Shown piece after piece: positions 1 through 8,130 of a DNA stretch of 64,000 nucleotides. This DNA comes from Caulobacter sp. 602-2 (GTDB taxonomy: Bacteria; Pseudomonadota; Alphaproteobacteria; Caulobacterales; Caulobacteraceae). Where the stretch lies: positions 1 through 64,000 of the forward strand of contig NZ_JAAKGT010000008.1 of assembly GCF_011043625.1 (NCBI RefSeq). Direction: 5' to 3'. Position 1 is the stretch's first letter; every line of letters begins with the position of its first letter. A program made the translations under genes and the position numbers. Under the pieces are notes generated by a model. The model did not search any database. It saw only the letters and a list, made by a program, of their open reading frames with translations, and was not told the DNA's origin.

Positions 1-54
1 GTCTCTACCTTCGCGCCGGCGGCTGATTGATTACGTCTAACTTTTCGGGGGAGC

Positions 55-128
55 TGGAGCGGGTAGCGGGAATCGAACCCGCATCCTCAGCTTGGAAGGC
101 TGCTGCACTACCATTGTGCTATACCCGC
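55..128 (-). tRNA. tRNA-Gly (anticodon TCC)
   Basis: Read on the minus strand, the 74-nt sequence starts GCGGGTA and ends TACCCGC-T-CCA, so a 7-bp acceptor stem closes perfectly and CCA is encoded (55-57). The T arm is GCGGG-TTCGATT-CCCGC. The anticodon stem-loop CAGCC-TTCCAAG-CTG places TCC at the anticodon. It lies 106 nt downstream of tRNA-Tyr on the same strand, so the two are probably cotranscribed. In related genomes this pair often precedes tuf, which would lie to the left of this window (inference). Confidence 0.97.
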
Positions 129-234
129 CCTGGTAAGCTAGACTTGGGCCTAGCTGTAACTGGCAGCGGGGTCGCGTCGGCTCCCGTCTCTTGGCTCGGG
201 GGCCTCAAGCCCTCCTTCCGGTGTTCATCGCGCG

Positions 235-318
235 TGGTGGGGGAAGAAGGACTCGAACCTTCGAAGCTTTCGCAGCGGATTTACAGTCCGCCCCCTTTGC
301 CGCTCGGGACATTCCCCC
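235..318 (-). tRNA. tRNA-Tyr (anticodon GTA)
   Basis: The minus-strand 84-nt sequence begins GGGGGAATGTCCCGAGCGGC and ends TTCCCCC-A-CCA, giving a complete 7-bp acceptor stem with encoded CCA (235-237). The anticodon stem-loop GCGGA-CTGTAAA-TCCGC places GTA at the anticodon, and a long variable arm follows, as expected of the class II tRNA-Tyr. The T arm is GAAGG-TTCGAGT-CCTTC. Confidence 0.97.
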
Positions 319-493
319 ACGGCGCGATGTGAACTACCGGAAGAGGCGGCCATATCTTCGATCTTCGCGGCCGTGTCAAACGGCTACTGTGGATCGAGGA
401 ACAAAAGCTCTTTGAGCAGGAACGGACTGTGCTTAAGCACCGCCGGACCGGCTCGCGGAACCTCGTGGCCCCCAAATCGGAGCGCGTCTTATA

Positions 494-1330
494 GTGTCCT
501 CTCATTCTGAACGCAACGACCGTAGAAGGCCAAAAGCGCCAGAACGTGAAAATCGCTCCAAACCTCAGAAAACCAAGACCTTTTCCAAGCCGGCCGGCGA
601 CGACAAGGAATGGATCTGGGGGAATCACGCGGTCGAAGCGGCGCTTTCGAACCCCGCCAGGCCGCCCGCCAAGCGCCTTTTGGTGACGCCGGAGCGGGCC
701 AAGCGACTCGCGCCGAATCTCCAGCGTCACCCCGCTCTGCAGATCCTGGAGACGGGCGACATCGCCAGGCTTCTACCGCAGGGCGCGGTGCACCAGGGCA
801 TCGCCATGAAGGTCGCCGAGCCCGAGCCGCTGTCGCTGGCCGAACTGGGCACGCCGGCCCAGGGCGTGATCGTCATGCTGGACCAGATCACCGACCCGCA
901 GAACGTCGGCGCGATCTTCCGCTCGGCCGCCGCGTTCGGCGTGAAGGGCGCGGTGCTGCAGGACCGCCACGCCCCCGCCCTCTCCGGCGTGCTGGCCAAG
1001 ACCGCCGTCGGCGCGGTCGACAAGGTGCCCTACGCGCGCGTGGTCAATCTTTCGCGGGCCCTCGAGGAACTGGCGGACCTGGGCTGGCGGGCCGTGGCCC
1101 TGGCCGGCGAGGCCGAGGCCAGCCTGGAAGAGGTGCTGGACGGCGGTCCGACCGTGCTGGTGCTGGGTTCGGAAGGCGAAGGCGTGCGCCGCCTGGTGGC
1201 CGAGCACTGCGACGCGATGGGAAAAATCCCCATGCCGGGCGGCTTCGAGAGCCTGAACGTGTCCGCCGCGGCGGCGATCGCGCTCTATGAAACGTCACGA
1301 GTTCGCCTGAAGGGGGAAATCGGTTCGTGA
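494..1330 (+). CDS. rlmB: 23S rRNA (guanosine-2'-O-)-methyltransferase RlmB / TrmH-family SPOUT methyltransferase
   Basis: A 278-residue SpoU/TrmH-family 2'-O-ribose methyltransferase, most likely RlmB, which modifies 23S rRNA. Residues 1-38 are a basic, low-complexity tail. The substrate-binding domain begins at WIWGNHAVEAAL (about 40-51). SPOUT motif 1 is LDQITDPQNVGAIFRSA, with the conserved Asn137 and Arg143. Motif 2 is LGSEGEG (about 222-228), and motif 3 is the knot segment MPGGFESLNVSAAAAIALYE near the C terminus. The start is GTG at 494 with only a weak CGGAG about 13 nt upstream, so the first tens of residues are uncertain. It is divergent from the two tRNAs. TrmH-type tRNA methylation is the alternative function. 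Confidence 0.9.
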   Translation: MSSHSERNDRRRPKAPERENRSKPQKTKTFSKPAGDDKEWIWGNHAVEAALSNPARPPAKRLLVTPERAKRLAPNLQRHPALQILETGDIARLLPQGAVHQGIAMKVAEPEPLSLAELGTPAQGVIVMLDQITDPQNVGAIFRSAAAFGVKGAVLQDRHAPALSGVLAKTAVGAVDKVPYARVVNLSRALEELADLGWRAVALAGEAEASLEEVLDGGPTVLVLGSEGEGVRRLVAEHCDAMGKIPMPGGFESLNVSAAAAIALYETSRVRLKGEIGS

Positions 1331-1448
1331 ATCCCGATTAACCGTTTTGATTTCGTCGCAACGACGTGTTTTCCTCGCGGACGAGTACCTCCGCGAGCCT
1401 TGCCCGCGAAGGATTTGAAGCATGGGATCGGGGGACCCGATGTTGCAG

Positions 1449-3005
1449 ATGAAGTTCCGGACGGCGGCCCTGGCCTCGTCCGCCGTTGTCGTGCTGGCGC
1501 TGGCGGGGTGCGGCGCCAAGCAGCCGGCCGACACGTCGTCGGCCTTGAACGAGCCGGCGCCGCCGCCGCCCGTCGAGAAATCCGAACTGCTGGGCGCGCC
1601 GCCGGCGACGGCCGAGGCCCCGCCGGCCGACGGCCTGCTGGGCGGTCCGATCGCCCAGCCCAAGCCGGTCGCGGTCACCAGCGGCGATTCGCGCCTGAAG
1701 ACCTGGCGCCGGCCCGACGGCACGCTGGTCACCGCCATGCGCCCGATCGCCAATCCGCGTGAAGGCAAGCCGGCGGCCCGTCCGCATCCCAAGCCGCACC
1801 ACGCCCGTCCGGCCCAGGTCGCCGCCGCGCGTCCCGCGCCGGTCGCGGCCAAGCCGGCTCCGATCGCAGCCAAGCCCGCGCCCAAGCCCGCCGTCGTCGC
1901 CGCCAAGCCGGCGCCGGTGAAGGCCGCGCCCGTCGCGCCGGCGCCCAAGGCCGTGGCCCAGGCCCCGGCGTTGAAGCCGGTCGCGCCGCCGGCCAAGCCG
2001 GAGAAGCTGGCCAAGGCCCCGACGCCCGTCGTCGTCCCGGCCGCGCCCGCCGCCGCCAAGCTGTCGCCCAAGGTCGAGAAGCTGCAGGCCGCCGTCGCCC
2101 CCGCCGCCACCAGCGGCGCGGTGCTGGCCACCGCCGAAAGCCTGAAGACCGGCAAGGAAGGCCAGGTCACCCTGTCGCTGCCGGCCACGCTGGGCGACAT
2201 GATCAAGCAGCAGGCCGCCAAGCTGGGCATCGGCAAGCCGGCCAAGAAGGTCAGCGCCTATGCCGACCTCGAGGGCAAGGGCTACGAGATCACCCCGAAC
2301 GGCCGCCAAACCGCGACCGTCAAGCCGGGCGAGCCGACCACCTTCGCCTGGCAGGTCAAGCCGACGCCCGAGGCCAACGGCCAGCTGACCACCTCGTTCG
2401 GCGCCTCGCTGGATGGCGCCAAGCCGGCCCAGCCGTTCTCGCTGGGCTCGATCAGCAAGCAGGTCGCCGCCGCGCCCGCGAAGGCCAAGGAAGCGGTCGA
2501 GGGCTTCAAGCTGCCGGCCTTCCTGGACACCCAGTACGAGGTGCCGGGGATCGGCAAGGTTCCGGGCAAGTCGCTGCTGGGCGCGGGCCTGGTTCTGCTG
2601 GCGCTGATCATCCTGGTGGCGATCTCGCGCAACGCGGCCAAGGCCAAGGAACGGGCCGAGCGTCGCCGCAAGTTCCGCACCCTGACCGACTACGGCCGCA
2701 ACGAGCCGGAGTTCGACACGCCCAAGTCGCAGGACGTGGCCTATGTGAACCCGATGGTGGCCGCCGCCGGCGGCGCGATCGCCGGGGCCGCGGCCACGGC
2801 GATGTTCAACCACCACCAGGAAGCCAAGGCCGAGGAGGCCGCCGCCCAGGCGACCGAGCACGAGCCCTTCCCCGCTCCCGCCGACGACAGCCCGCAGGTG
2901 CAGCACGTCAGCGAACAGGCCCATGTCGAACCGGCGGCCGAACCGGTCGTCCATGCCGAGCCCGCCAGCGAGGAAACCCATCGCGAGCCCGAGCCGGTCC
3001 ACTAG
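1449..3005 (+). CDS. Ala/Pro/Lys-rich lipoprotein-like membrane protein, unknown function
   Basis: A 518-residue protein that I do not recognise. The N terminus is a lipoprotein signal peptide ending LALAGC, with acylated Cys21 if the start is ATG 1449; ATGs at 1422 and 1440 are in frame but would lengthen the n-region. Residues about 110-215 are low-complexity KPAP/AAK repeats, as in wall- or periplasm-spanning linkers. A single strongly hydrophobic segment GAGLVLLALIILVAIS lies near residue 375-392, followed by the basic stretch KAKERAERRRKFR. A Gly/Ala-rich AAAGGAIAGAAATAM segment and an acidic/His tail ending REPEPVH follow. A lipobox plus an internal membrane span with a cytoplasmic-looking basic flank is unusual. 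It stands alone between rlmB and a terC-like gene. Confidence 0.75.
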   Translation: MKFRTAALASSAVVVLALAGCGAKQPADTSSALNEPAPPPPVEKSELLGAPPATAEAPPADGLLGGPIAQPKPVAVTSGDSRLKTWRRPDGTLVTAMRPIANPREGKPAARPHPKPHHARPAQVAAARPAPVAAKPAPIAAKPAPKPAVVAAKPAPVKAAPVAPAPKAVAQAPALKPVAPPAKPEKLAKAPTPVVVPAAPAAAKLSPKVEKLQAAVAPAATSGAVLATAESLKTGKEGQVTLSLPATLGDMIKQQAAKLGIGKPAKKVSAYADLEGKGYEITPNGRQTATVKPGEPTTFAWQVKPTPEANGQLTTSFGASLDGAKPAQPFSLGSISKQVAAAPAKAKEAVEGFKLPAFLDTQYEVPGIGKVPGKSLLGAGLVLLALIILVAISRNAAKAKERAERRRKFRTLTDYGRNEPEFDTPKSQDVAYVNPMVAAAGGAIAGAAATAMFNHHQEAKAEEAAAQATEHEPFPAPADDSPQVQHVSEQAHVEPAAEPVVHAEPASEETHREPEPVH

Positions 3006-3120
3006 GATCGGCGCTTTCGACGGCTTCAGCGGCGCGTCCCCGACCGGGGCGCGCCGCTTTCGTTTCCGGCCCCTTTTTCCAACCCTTGCCAGGGCGCGCC
3101 GCCTGCCCCATTGAGACCGC

Positions 3121-3849
3121 ATGCTCGAAACGCTCTTCACGCCCGACGGCCCCGCCGCCGCCTTCCTCCAGGTCCTGATGATCGACCTCGTCCTGGCCGG
3201 CGACAACGCCGTGGCCGTGGGCCTGGCCGCCGGCGGCCTGCCGGTGAAGGACCGCAAGAAGGTCATCCTCTACGGGCTGGGCGCGGCCGTGGTGCTGCGC
3301 ATCGGTTTCGCGCTGATCACCACCTGGCTGCTGGGCGTGGTGGGCCTGCTGCTGGCCGGCGGCTTCCTGCTGTTGTGGGTGTGCTGGAAGATGTGGCGCG
3401 AGATGCGCGACCAGGCGCACCACGACGAGGCCGACGCGGCCGCCGTGCTCGACAGCGACCCGACCACCGAACCGCGCGCCAAGCCGGCCAAGAGCTTCAA
3501 GAGCGCCTTCCTGCAGGTGCTGATCGCCGACGTCTCGATGTCGCTGGACAACGTGCTGGCCGTGGCCGGCGCCGCCCGCGAGCACCCGGGCATCCTGGTG
3601 TTCGGCCTCTTGCTGTCGATCGCCCTGATGGGCCTGGCCGCCAACGCCATCGCCAAGCTGCTGCACAAGCACCGCTGGATCGGCTTCGTGGGCCTGGCCA
3701 TCGTGCTGTACGTCGCCCTGCACATGATCTGGGAAGGCCACCGCAGCGTCGTCATGGACCTGCACAAGACCGAGCAATACAACGCCGCCGCGCCGAGCGT
3801 GATCGACATCAAGCCCGACGAAGTGACCCAGCACGAGAAGCACCGCTAG
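3121..3849 (+). CDS. TerC/YjbE-family integral membrane protein
   Basis: A 242-residue polytopic membrane protein with about six to seven hydrophobic spans. The paired acidic motifs typical of the TerC family are visible: DLVLAGDNAVAVG at about residue 21-33 in the first half and DVSMSLDNVLAVAG at about 138-151 in the second half, an internal duplication. A charged loop (WREMRDQAHHDEADAA) separates the halves. TerC-family proteins are implicated in metal-ion (Mn, Ca) export and tellurite resistance; the substrate here is unknown. The DUF423 gene starts 4 bp after the stop, so the two probably form an operon. Confidence 0.88.
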   Translation: MLETLFTPDGPAAAFLQVLMIDLVLAGDNAVAVGLAAGGLPVKDRKKVILYGLGAAVVLRIGFALITTWLLGVVGLLLAGGFLLLWVCWKMWREMRDQAHHDEADAAAVLDSDPTTEPRAKPAKSFKSAFLQVLIADVSMSLDNVLAVAGAAREHPGILVFGLLLSIALMGLAANAIAKLLHKHRWIGFVGLAIVLYVALHMIWEGHRSVVMDLHKTEQYNAAAPSVIDIKPDEVTQHEKHR

Positions 3850-3853
3850 GCCC

Positions 3854-4237
3854 ATGGCGAAGATCTGGACCCCGAAGCTGTACCTGCGCCTGGCCGCCCT
3901 CAGCGGCTTCGTCTCGGTGGCCGTCGGGGCCTTCGCCGCCCATGGCGTGCACGAGGCGCGTCCGGCCGAACTGCTGAAGACCGGCGCGCTCTACGAGATG
4001 ACCCACGCGCTGGCGGTGTTCGCCGCCTTCGCCGTGGCGCGGGCGACGGGACGCTCCGGCGGCCTGGCCGCCGGCCTCTTCATGCTTGGGACGCTGGTGT
4101 TCTCGGGCACGCTGTACGCCATGGCCTTCGGCGGCCCGCGCATCCTGGGGGCGATCACGCCGATCGGCGGCGTGGCCTTCCTGGCCGGCTGGCTGGTCCT
4201 GGCCTGGAGCGCCGGCAAGGTCGCCGACCAGGCCTAG
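3854..4237 (+). CDS. DUF423 (YgdD-like) small membrane protein
   Basis: A 127-residue protein with four predicted transmembrane helices. The family hallmarks are LAALSGFVSVAVGAFAAHG near the N terminus (residues about 12-30) and a conserved YEMTHALAVF segment after the first loop. Function is unknown in the family. The ATG lies 4 bp after the terC-like stop, with GAGAAG of the upstream coding end as probable ribosome-binding site, so translation is likely coupled to it. Confidence 0.9.
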   Translation: MAKIWTPKLYLRLAALSGFVSVAVGAFAAHGVHEARPAELLKTGALYEMTHALAVFAAFAVARATGRSGGLAAGLFMLGTLVFSGTLYAMAFGGPRILGAITPIGGVAFLAGWLVLAWSAGKVADQA

Positions 4238-4315
4238 CCACGCTTGCAAAGGCGCGGATAGATCATTCTAAGTTGCACGAGGCGATGTGAACTCCACCCA
4301 GGGAGGACAGGCTTC

Positions 4316-5464
4316 ATGCGACCGATCCGGACACTCCAGGGCTGCGCGGCCCTACTGCTGGCGTCGACCACGCTGACCACCCAGGCCTGTTCGCAGGCGG
4401 GGCCGGACCTTCAGCCCTACGACCAGGGCCGCTTCATTCCCTTCACACCCTGGGCGGCTGGACAGGCGCCGTTCGACGGCCCGCCGACCGTGTCGCTGCG
4501 GCTGGACGGCCCGCTGGGCGCCTATGCGCCGCCGCCGGTGGTGATGGACACCGGCTCGACCGGGGTGGTGATCTCGGCCGTCGACCTGCCCGGCTGGTCG
4601 GCCGACAAGGCCAAGGCCTATCCGCGCGGCTGGGAGTTCCTGAGCAGCAGCAAGCGGCTGTGGGTGGGCCACTGGGTCCCCACCAGCGTCGCCTTCGTCG
4701 ACGCGGCGGGAGCGGAGCTGGCGCGGGCGCAGGTTCCGATCCTGGTGGTCGACATCGAACACGACTGCCCCGGCTACGACGTGAAGTCCTCGCCGGGGAC
4801 CTGCGCGGCGCCCAAGGCCACGATCACCATGCCCAAGGGCATCGCCTATATGGGCGTCGGCTTCGGGCGCGAGGGCAACGGCCAGACGCAGGGCACGCCG
4901 CAGAAGAACCCGCTGCTGAACCTCGTGGCCATCGACGGCCGGCCCATCGCGCCGAAGACCTATCGGCGAGGCTACGTGGTGACCCAGGGCGGCGTGCACG
5001 TGGGCCTGACGCCGGCCAACACCGGCGGCTTCCGGTTCGTGAAGCTGGGCCAGCAGGGTCCCAACGGCGCCATGGACTGGCCGCAGGCGCCGATGCAGGT
5101 GGCGGCCGGCGGCCTGCCCGCCCAGCCCGGCGCGCTGCTGATCGATACCGGCATCCCGACCATGTACCTGGGCGTGGCCGATCCGGCCGCCCTGCAGACG
5201 CGGACGCAGACCAACAACAACGACAAGGCCCAGTCGACGGTGCTGACGGACGGCCAGACGGTGACCATCACCGTGCCCACCGCCCCGGCCACGACCCTGG
5301 CCTTCACGACAGGCCAGGGCGACGCGATCGCGCCGACCCAGGTGCTGGTCAATTCGCCGATGCCGACGGCGTTCGTGAACACCGGCCGTCACGCGCTGCG
5401 CCATGTCGATGTGCTGTTCGACGCCGACGGCGGCTGGTTCGGGCTGCGGCCGACTGGGCCTTAG
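4316..5464 (+). CDS. Exported retropepsin/pepsin-like aspartic protease-fold protein with two DTG motifs
   Basis: A 382-residue exported protein. Residues 1-25 form a signal peptide ending TTQAC-S; the lipobox is weak because -3 is Thr, so either lipoprotein or ordinary cleavage is possible. The first lobe carries VVMDTGSTGVVIS (Asp78-Thr79-Gly80) and the second lobe ALLIDTGIPTMYLGV (Asp277-Thr278-Gly279). These are hydrophobic-hydrophobic-DTG elements as in aspartic proteases. The C-terminal DVLFDADGGWFGLRP resembles the end of retropepsin-like domains. Two DTGs about 200 residues apart suggest a pepsin-like bilobal enzyme. A strong ribosome-binding site (AGGGAGGACAG) precedes the ATG. Annotation in relatives is often just hypothetical; catalytic activity is inferred. 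Confidence 0.7.
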   Translation: MRPIRTLQGCAALLLASTTLTTQACSQAGPDLQPYDQGRFIPFTPWAAGQAPFDGPPTVSLRLDGPLGAYAPPPVVMDTGSTGVVISAVDLPGWSADKAKAYPRGWEFLSSSKRLWVGHWVPTSVAFVDAAGAELARAQVPILVVDIEHDCPGYDVKSSPGTCAAPKATITMPKGIAYMGVGFGREGNGQTQGTPQKNPLLNLVAIDGRPIAPKTYRRGYVVTQGGVHVGLTPANTGGFRFVKLGQQGPNGAMDWPQAPMQVAAGGLPAQPGALLIDTGIPTMYLGVADPAALQTRTQTNNNDKAQSTVLTDGQTVTITVPTAPATTLAFTTGQGDAIAPTQVLVNSPMPTAFVNTGRHALRHVDVLFDADGGWFGLRPTGP

Positions 5465-5476
5465 AACCCCTAAGCC

Positions 5477-5624
5477 GTCATCCCGGGCGTAGGTCCGCGA
5501 AGCGGGCCGCAGACCCGGGACCCAGGGGCCGGCGCAATGCGTCGGCCGTCGCCGGGTGGAGGATCCAGGCGCTGCGCCCAGTCCCCTGGGTCCCGGCTCT
5601 TCGCTTCGCTACGGCCGGGATGAC
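5477..5624. repeat. Intergenic palindromic repeat (GTCATCCCGG family, copy 1)
   Basis: The element starts GTCATCCCGGGCG and ends GGCCGGGATGAC, i.e. near-identical ends in inverted orientation, with internal paired blocks GGGACCCAGGGG and CCCCTGGGTCCC. It fills the gap between convergent genes. The same termini occur at 7960, 14554, 41504 and 61546. Confidence 0.85.
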
Positions 5625-5643
5625 GGCGGATTTGGGGCTAGGC

Positions 5644-6858
5644 CTAAGCCGCCGCCTTCTTCGGCACGGCCAGCAGGAAGATCGCCAGGCTGGAGCCGAC
5701 CAGGCAGGCGAACATCACGATCGCCACCGGGCGCGGGGTGCCGTCGTGCAGCAGGCCGCCGGCCCAGGCGGCCACGGCGCCGGCGCCGAACGAGGTGCCG
5801 CCCATCAGGGCCGAGATCGAGCCGGCCCGGCGCGGGTCGACGCTGAGCGCGCCGGCCATGGTGTTGCCCGACATCAGGCCGTAGGTCGACAGCGCCAGGA
5901 ACAGGACCGGCAGCACGGTCCACTCGCCGCCCAGGCCCGTCCAGGCGAAGAAACTCAGCACCAGGGCCAGGGTCGTGGAGGCCAGGCTCGCGCGGGTCAG
6001 CACCTCGTCGGGCTTGAAGCGGCGCAGCAGCAGGCGGTTGACCTGGCTGGCGCCGATGATGCCCACGGCGTTCGCCGCGAAGACGATGTTGAAGACCAGC
6101 GGCGAGTGGCCGTAGGTGCCCATCACCAGGTCGGGCGAGGTCGAGATGTAGGTGAACAGCACCGAGCCGTTCAGGGCGCCTGCGATGCCGTAGCCCAGGA
6201 GGCGCTTTTCGCGCAGCAGCAGGGCGAAGGCGCGCAGCGGGTTCTCGGCCCGGGCCTGGGCGGCGGTCTCTTCGGAGCGCGACTCCTTGAGGCCCAGCAG
6301 CACCCACAGGCCGATGGCCAGGCCGAACAAGGCCATCACCCCGAACACCGCCCGCCAGCCGGCCAGGGCGAAGATCAGGCCGCCCAGCTGCGGCGCCAGC
6401 ACCGGCGCCAGGCCCATGATCAGGGTCATCAGCGACAGCACCCGGGCCGTCTCGGCATGGTCGAAGCGATCGCGCACCACCGCGCGGGCCACCACCGCCC
6501 CGGCGCAGCCGCCCAGGGCCTGGACGAAGCGGGCGCCCAGCAGCACCTCGATGTTCGGCGCGAGCGCGCAGGTCACCGAGGCGACGGTGTAGATGACCAC
6601 GCCCAGCAGGATCGGCGCGCGCCGGCCCAGGCGGTCGGACGCCGGGCCGTAGAGGAACTGGCCGATGGCCATGCCGGCGAAGAAGGTCGCCAGGGTCAGC
6701 TGGACCTGCTCGGGACCCGCCTTCAGCGTCTGGCCGATGGCCGGGAAGCTGGACAGGTACATGTCGATCGACATCGGCGCGAAGGCCGTCAGCGCCCCCA
6801 AAAGCAGGACGAGCCGCCAGGGCGTGGCGGAGGGGGAAGCGGAAGCGGCGGAAGTCAT
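5644..6858 (-). CDS. Bcr/CflA-family drug-resistance MFS transporter
   Basis: A 404-residue, 12-span major facilitator of the Bcr/CflA (DHA1) type, a proton-coupled efflux pump of the inner membrane. TM1 contains the family signature LLLGALTAFAPMSIDMYLSSFP (about 18-40). The MFS motif A appears as GPASDRLGRRAPILLG after TM2 (about 71-86), and motif C-like Gly/Pro residues occur in TM5 (MTLIMGLAPVLAPQLGG). The length is typical. It is divergent from the epoxide-hydrolase-like gene at 6964 across about 105 bp. The substrate cannot be read from the sequence. Confidence 0.9.
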   Translation of the reverse strand: MTSAASASPSATPWRLVLLLGALTAFAPMSIDMYLSSFPAIGQTLKAGPEQVQLTLATFFAGMAIGQFLYGPASDRLGRRAPILLGVVIYTVASVTCALAPNIEVLLGARFVQALGGCAGAVVARAVVRDRFDHAETARVLSLMTLIMGLAPVLAPQLGGLIFALAGWRAVFGVMALFGLAIGLWVLLGLKESRSEETAAQARAENPLRAFALLLREKRLLGYGIAGALNGSVLFTYISTSPDLVMGTYGHSPLVFNIVFAANAVGIIGASQVNRLLLRRFKPDEVLTRASLASTTLALVLSFFAWTGLGGEWTVLPVLFLALSTYGLMSGNTMAGALSVDPRRAGSISALMGGTSFGAGAVAAWAGGLLHDGTPRPVAIVMFACLVGSSLAIFLLAVPKKAAA

Positions 6859-6963
6859 GGGCGCCTTCTACTCCCGTCCGCCGCGACGGAAACCCTTTAT
6901 CGCTTGCCCGGTCGATCACGCCCCCGCAATCTGACCAGCGATAACATAACAAGGGAGACGCCG

Positions 6964-7944
6964 ATGGCCGCCGCGCAGACCTGGCCGCAGCCGCAGTTCG
7001 CCGACATCAACGGCTTGCGGATGGCCTATTACGAGGCCGGACCGCGCCAGGGCGTTCCCATCGTCTTCTCCCACGGCTTTCCCGAACTGGCCTATTCGTG
7101 GCGACATCAGGTCGCAGCCCTCGCGCAGGCCGGTTACTGGGTGATCGCCCCCGACCAGCGCGGCTACGGCCTGACGGGCAAGCCCGCCGCCGTCACCGAC
7201 TACGACATGGAGCACCTGACGGGCGACCTTGTCGGCCTGCTCGATCACCTGGGCGTGGAGAAGGCGATCTTCTGCGGCCACGACTGGGGCGGCATCATCG
7301 TCTGGGCCATGCCGCTGCTGCATCCGGATCGCGTGGCCGGGATCATCGGGCTGAACACCCCGTTCGTGCCGCGCCTGCCGATCGACCCCATCGAGATGTT
7401 CAAGGCCGCCTACGGGCCGGACATGTACATCGTGCACTTCCAGACGCCCGGCGCGGCCGACGCCCTGTTCGCCCAGGACGTCGACAAGACCATGCGCTTC
7501 TTCATGCGCCTGCCCGGCGACAGCGTGGTCGGCTTCTCCTCGCGCCCGGCCGAGCGCCGCTCGCTGGCCCTGCAACTGGCGCTGGAGCACTACGATCCGG
7601 CGACCGACGACAAGCAGTTCCTCAGCGACGAGGAGCGGGGCGTCTATGTGGAGGCGTTCGAGGCGGGCGGCTTCACCGGACCGATCAACTGGTACCGCAA
7701 CTTCACCCGCAACTGGGAACGGTCCGAGCCCCTGCCCCGCCGCATCGACGGCGTCCCCTGCCTGATGATCATGGCCGAGCACGACGTGGTGCTGCCGCCG
7801 AGCCTGGCCGACCGCATGGGCGACCAGATCGACGACCTGGAGAAAGTGCTCATCGAGGGCAGCGGCCACTGGACCCAGCAGGAAAAGCCCGCCGAGGTGA
7901 ACGCGGCGATCATCGACTGGCTGGGGCGGCGGTTTGGGAAGTAA
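6964..7944 (+). CDS. Alpha/beta-hydrolase, soluble epoxide hydrolase type
   Basis: A 326-residue alpha/beta-hydrolase of the epoxide hydrolase/haloalkane dehalogenase branch. The oxyanion motif HGFPE is at 37-41. The nucleophile elbow GHDWGG has Asp107, so the nucleophile is Asp rather than Ser. The charge relay is completed by Asp274 (AEHDVVLP) and His302 (GSGHWTQQEKP). The cap Tyr of NWYRN (Tyr244) fits the ring-opening tyrosines of epoxide hydrolases. GAGAC occurs just before the ATG at 6964. There is no signal peptide, so it is cytoplasmic. It is divergent from the Bcr/CflA pump, consistent with xenobiotic handling, but the substrate is unknown. Confidence 0.88.
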   Translation: MAAAQTWPQPQFADINGLRMAYYEAGPRQGVPIVFSHGFPELAYSWRHQVAALAQAGYWVIAPDQRGYGLTGKPAAVTDYDMEHLTGDLVGLLDHLGVEKAIFCGHDWGGIIVWAMPLLHPDRVAGIIGLNTPFVPRLPIDPIEMFKAAYGPDMYIVHFQTPGAADALFAQDVDKTMRFFMRLPGDSVVGFSSRPAERRSLALQLALEHYDPATDDKQFLSDEERGVYVEAFEAGGFTGPINWYRNFTRNWERSEPLPRRIDGVPCLMIMAEHDVVLPPSLADRMGDQIDDLEKVLIEGSGHWTQQEKPAEVNAAIIDWLGRRFGK

Positions 7945-7959
7945 AGCCACCTTCACGTC

Positions 7960-8109
7960 GTCATCCCGGGTCTGCGGAGCGCGAAAGCGCTCCGCAGACC
8001 CGGGACCCAGGGGCCGCCCGCGCGGGGGTGTCGGCCGCCGCCAACGGTCGCCGATGCATTACGGCGGCCCCTGGGTCCCGGCTCTCCGCTTCGCTGCGGC
8101 CGGGATGAC
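7960..8109. repeat. Intergenic palindromic repeat (GTCATCCCGG family, copy 2)
   Basis: Starts GTCATCCCGGGTCTGCGGAG and ends CGGCCGGGATGAC. An internal short palindrome (CTGCGGAGCG-CGAAAG-CGCTCCGCAG) and the paired GGGACCCAGGGGCC / GGCCCCTGGGTCCC arms are present. It lies between the convergent epoxide-hydrolase and TonB-receptor genes. Confidence 0.85.
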
Positions 8110-8130
8110 GAAGATTGTGCGTGGTTGGTT

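Noticed and set aside
1338..1352. TTAACCGTTTTGATT as a CtrA box
   Set aside because: The second half-site is GATT and the position is just after rlmB, not at a promoter with other support.
1338..3266. Long minus-strand open frame over the Ala/Pro-rich protein gene
   Set aside because: It mirrors the codon pattern of the plus gene, is very rich in Arg/Gly/Asp, and has no start signal or family feature. It is a high-GC antisense shadow.
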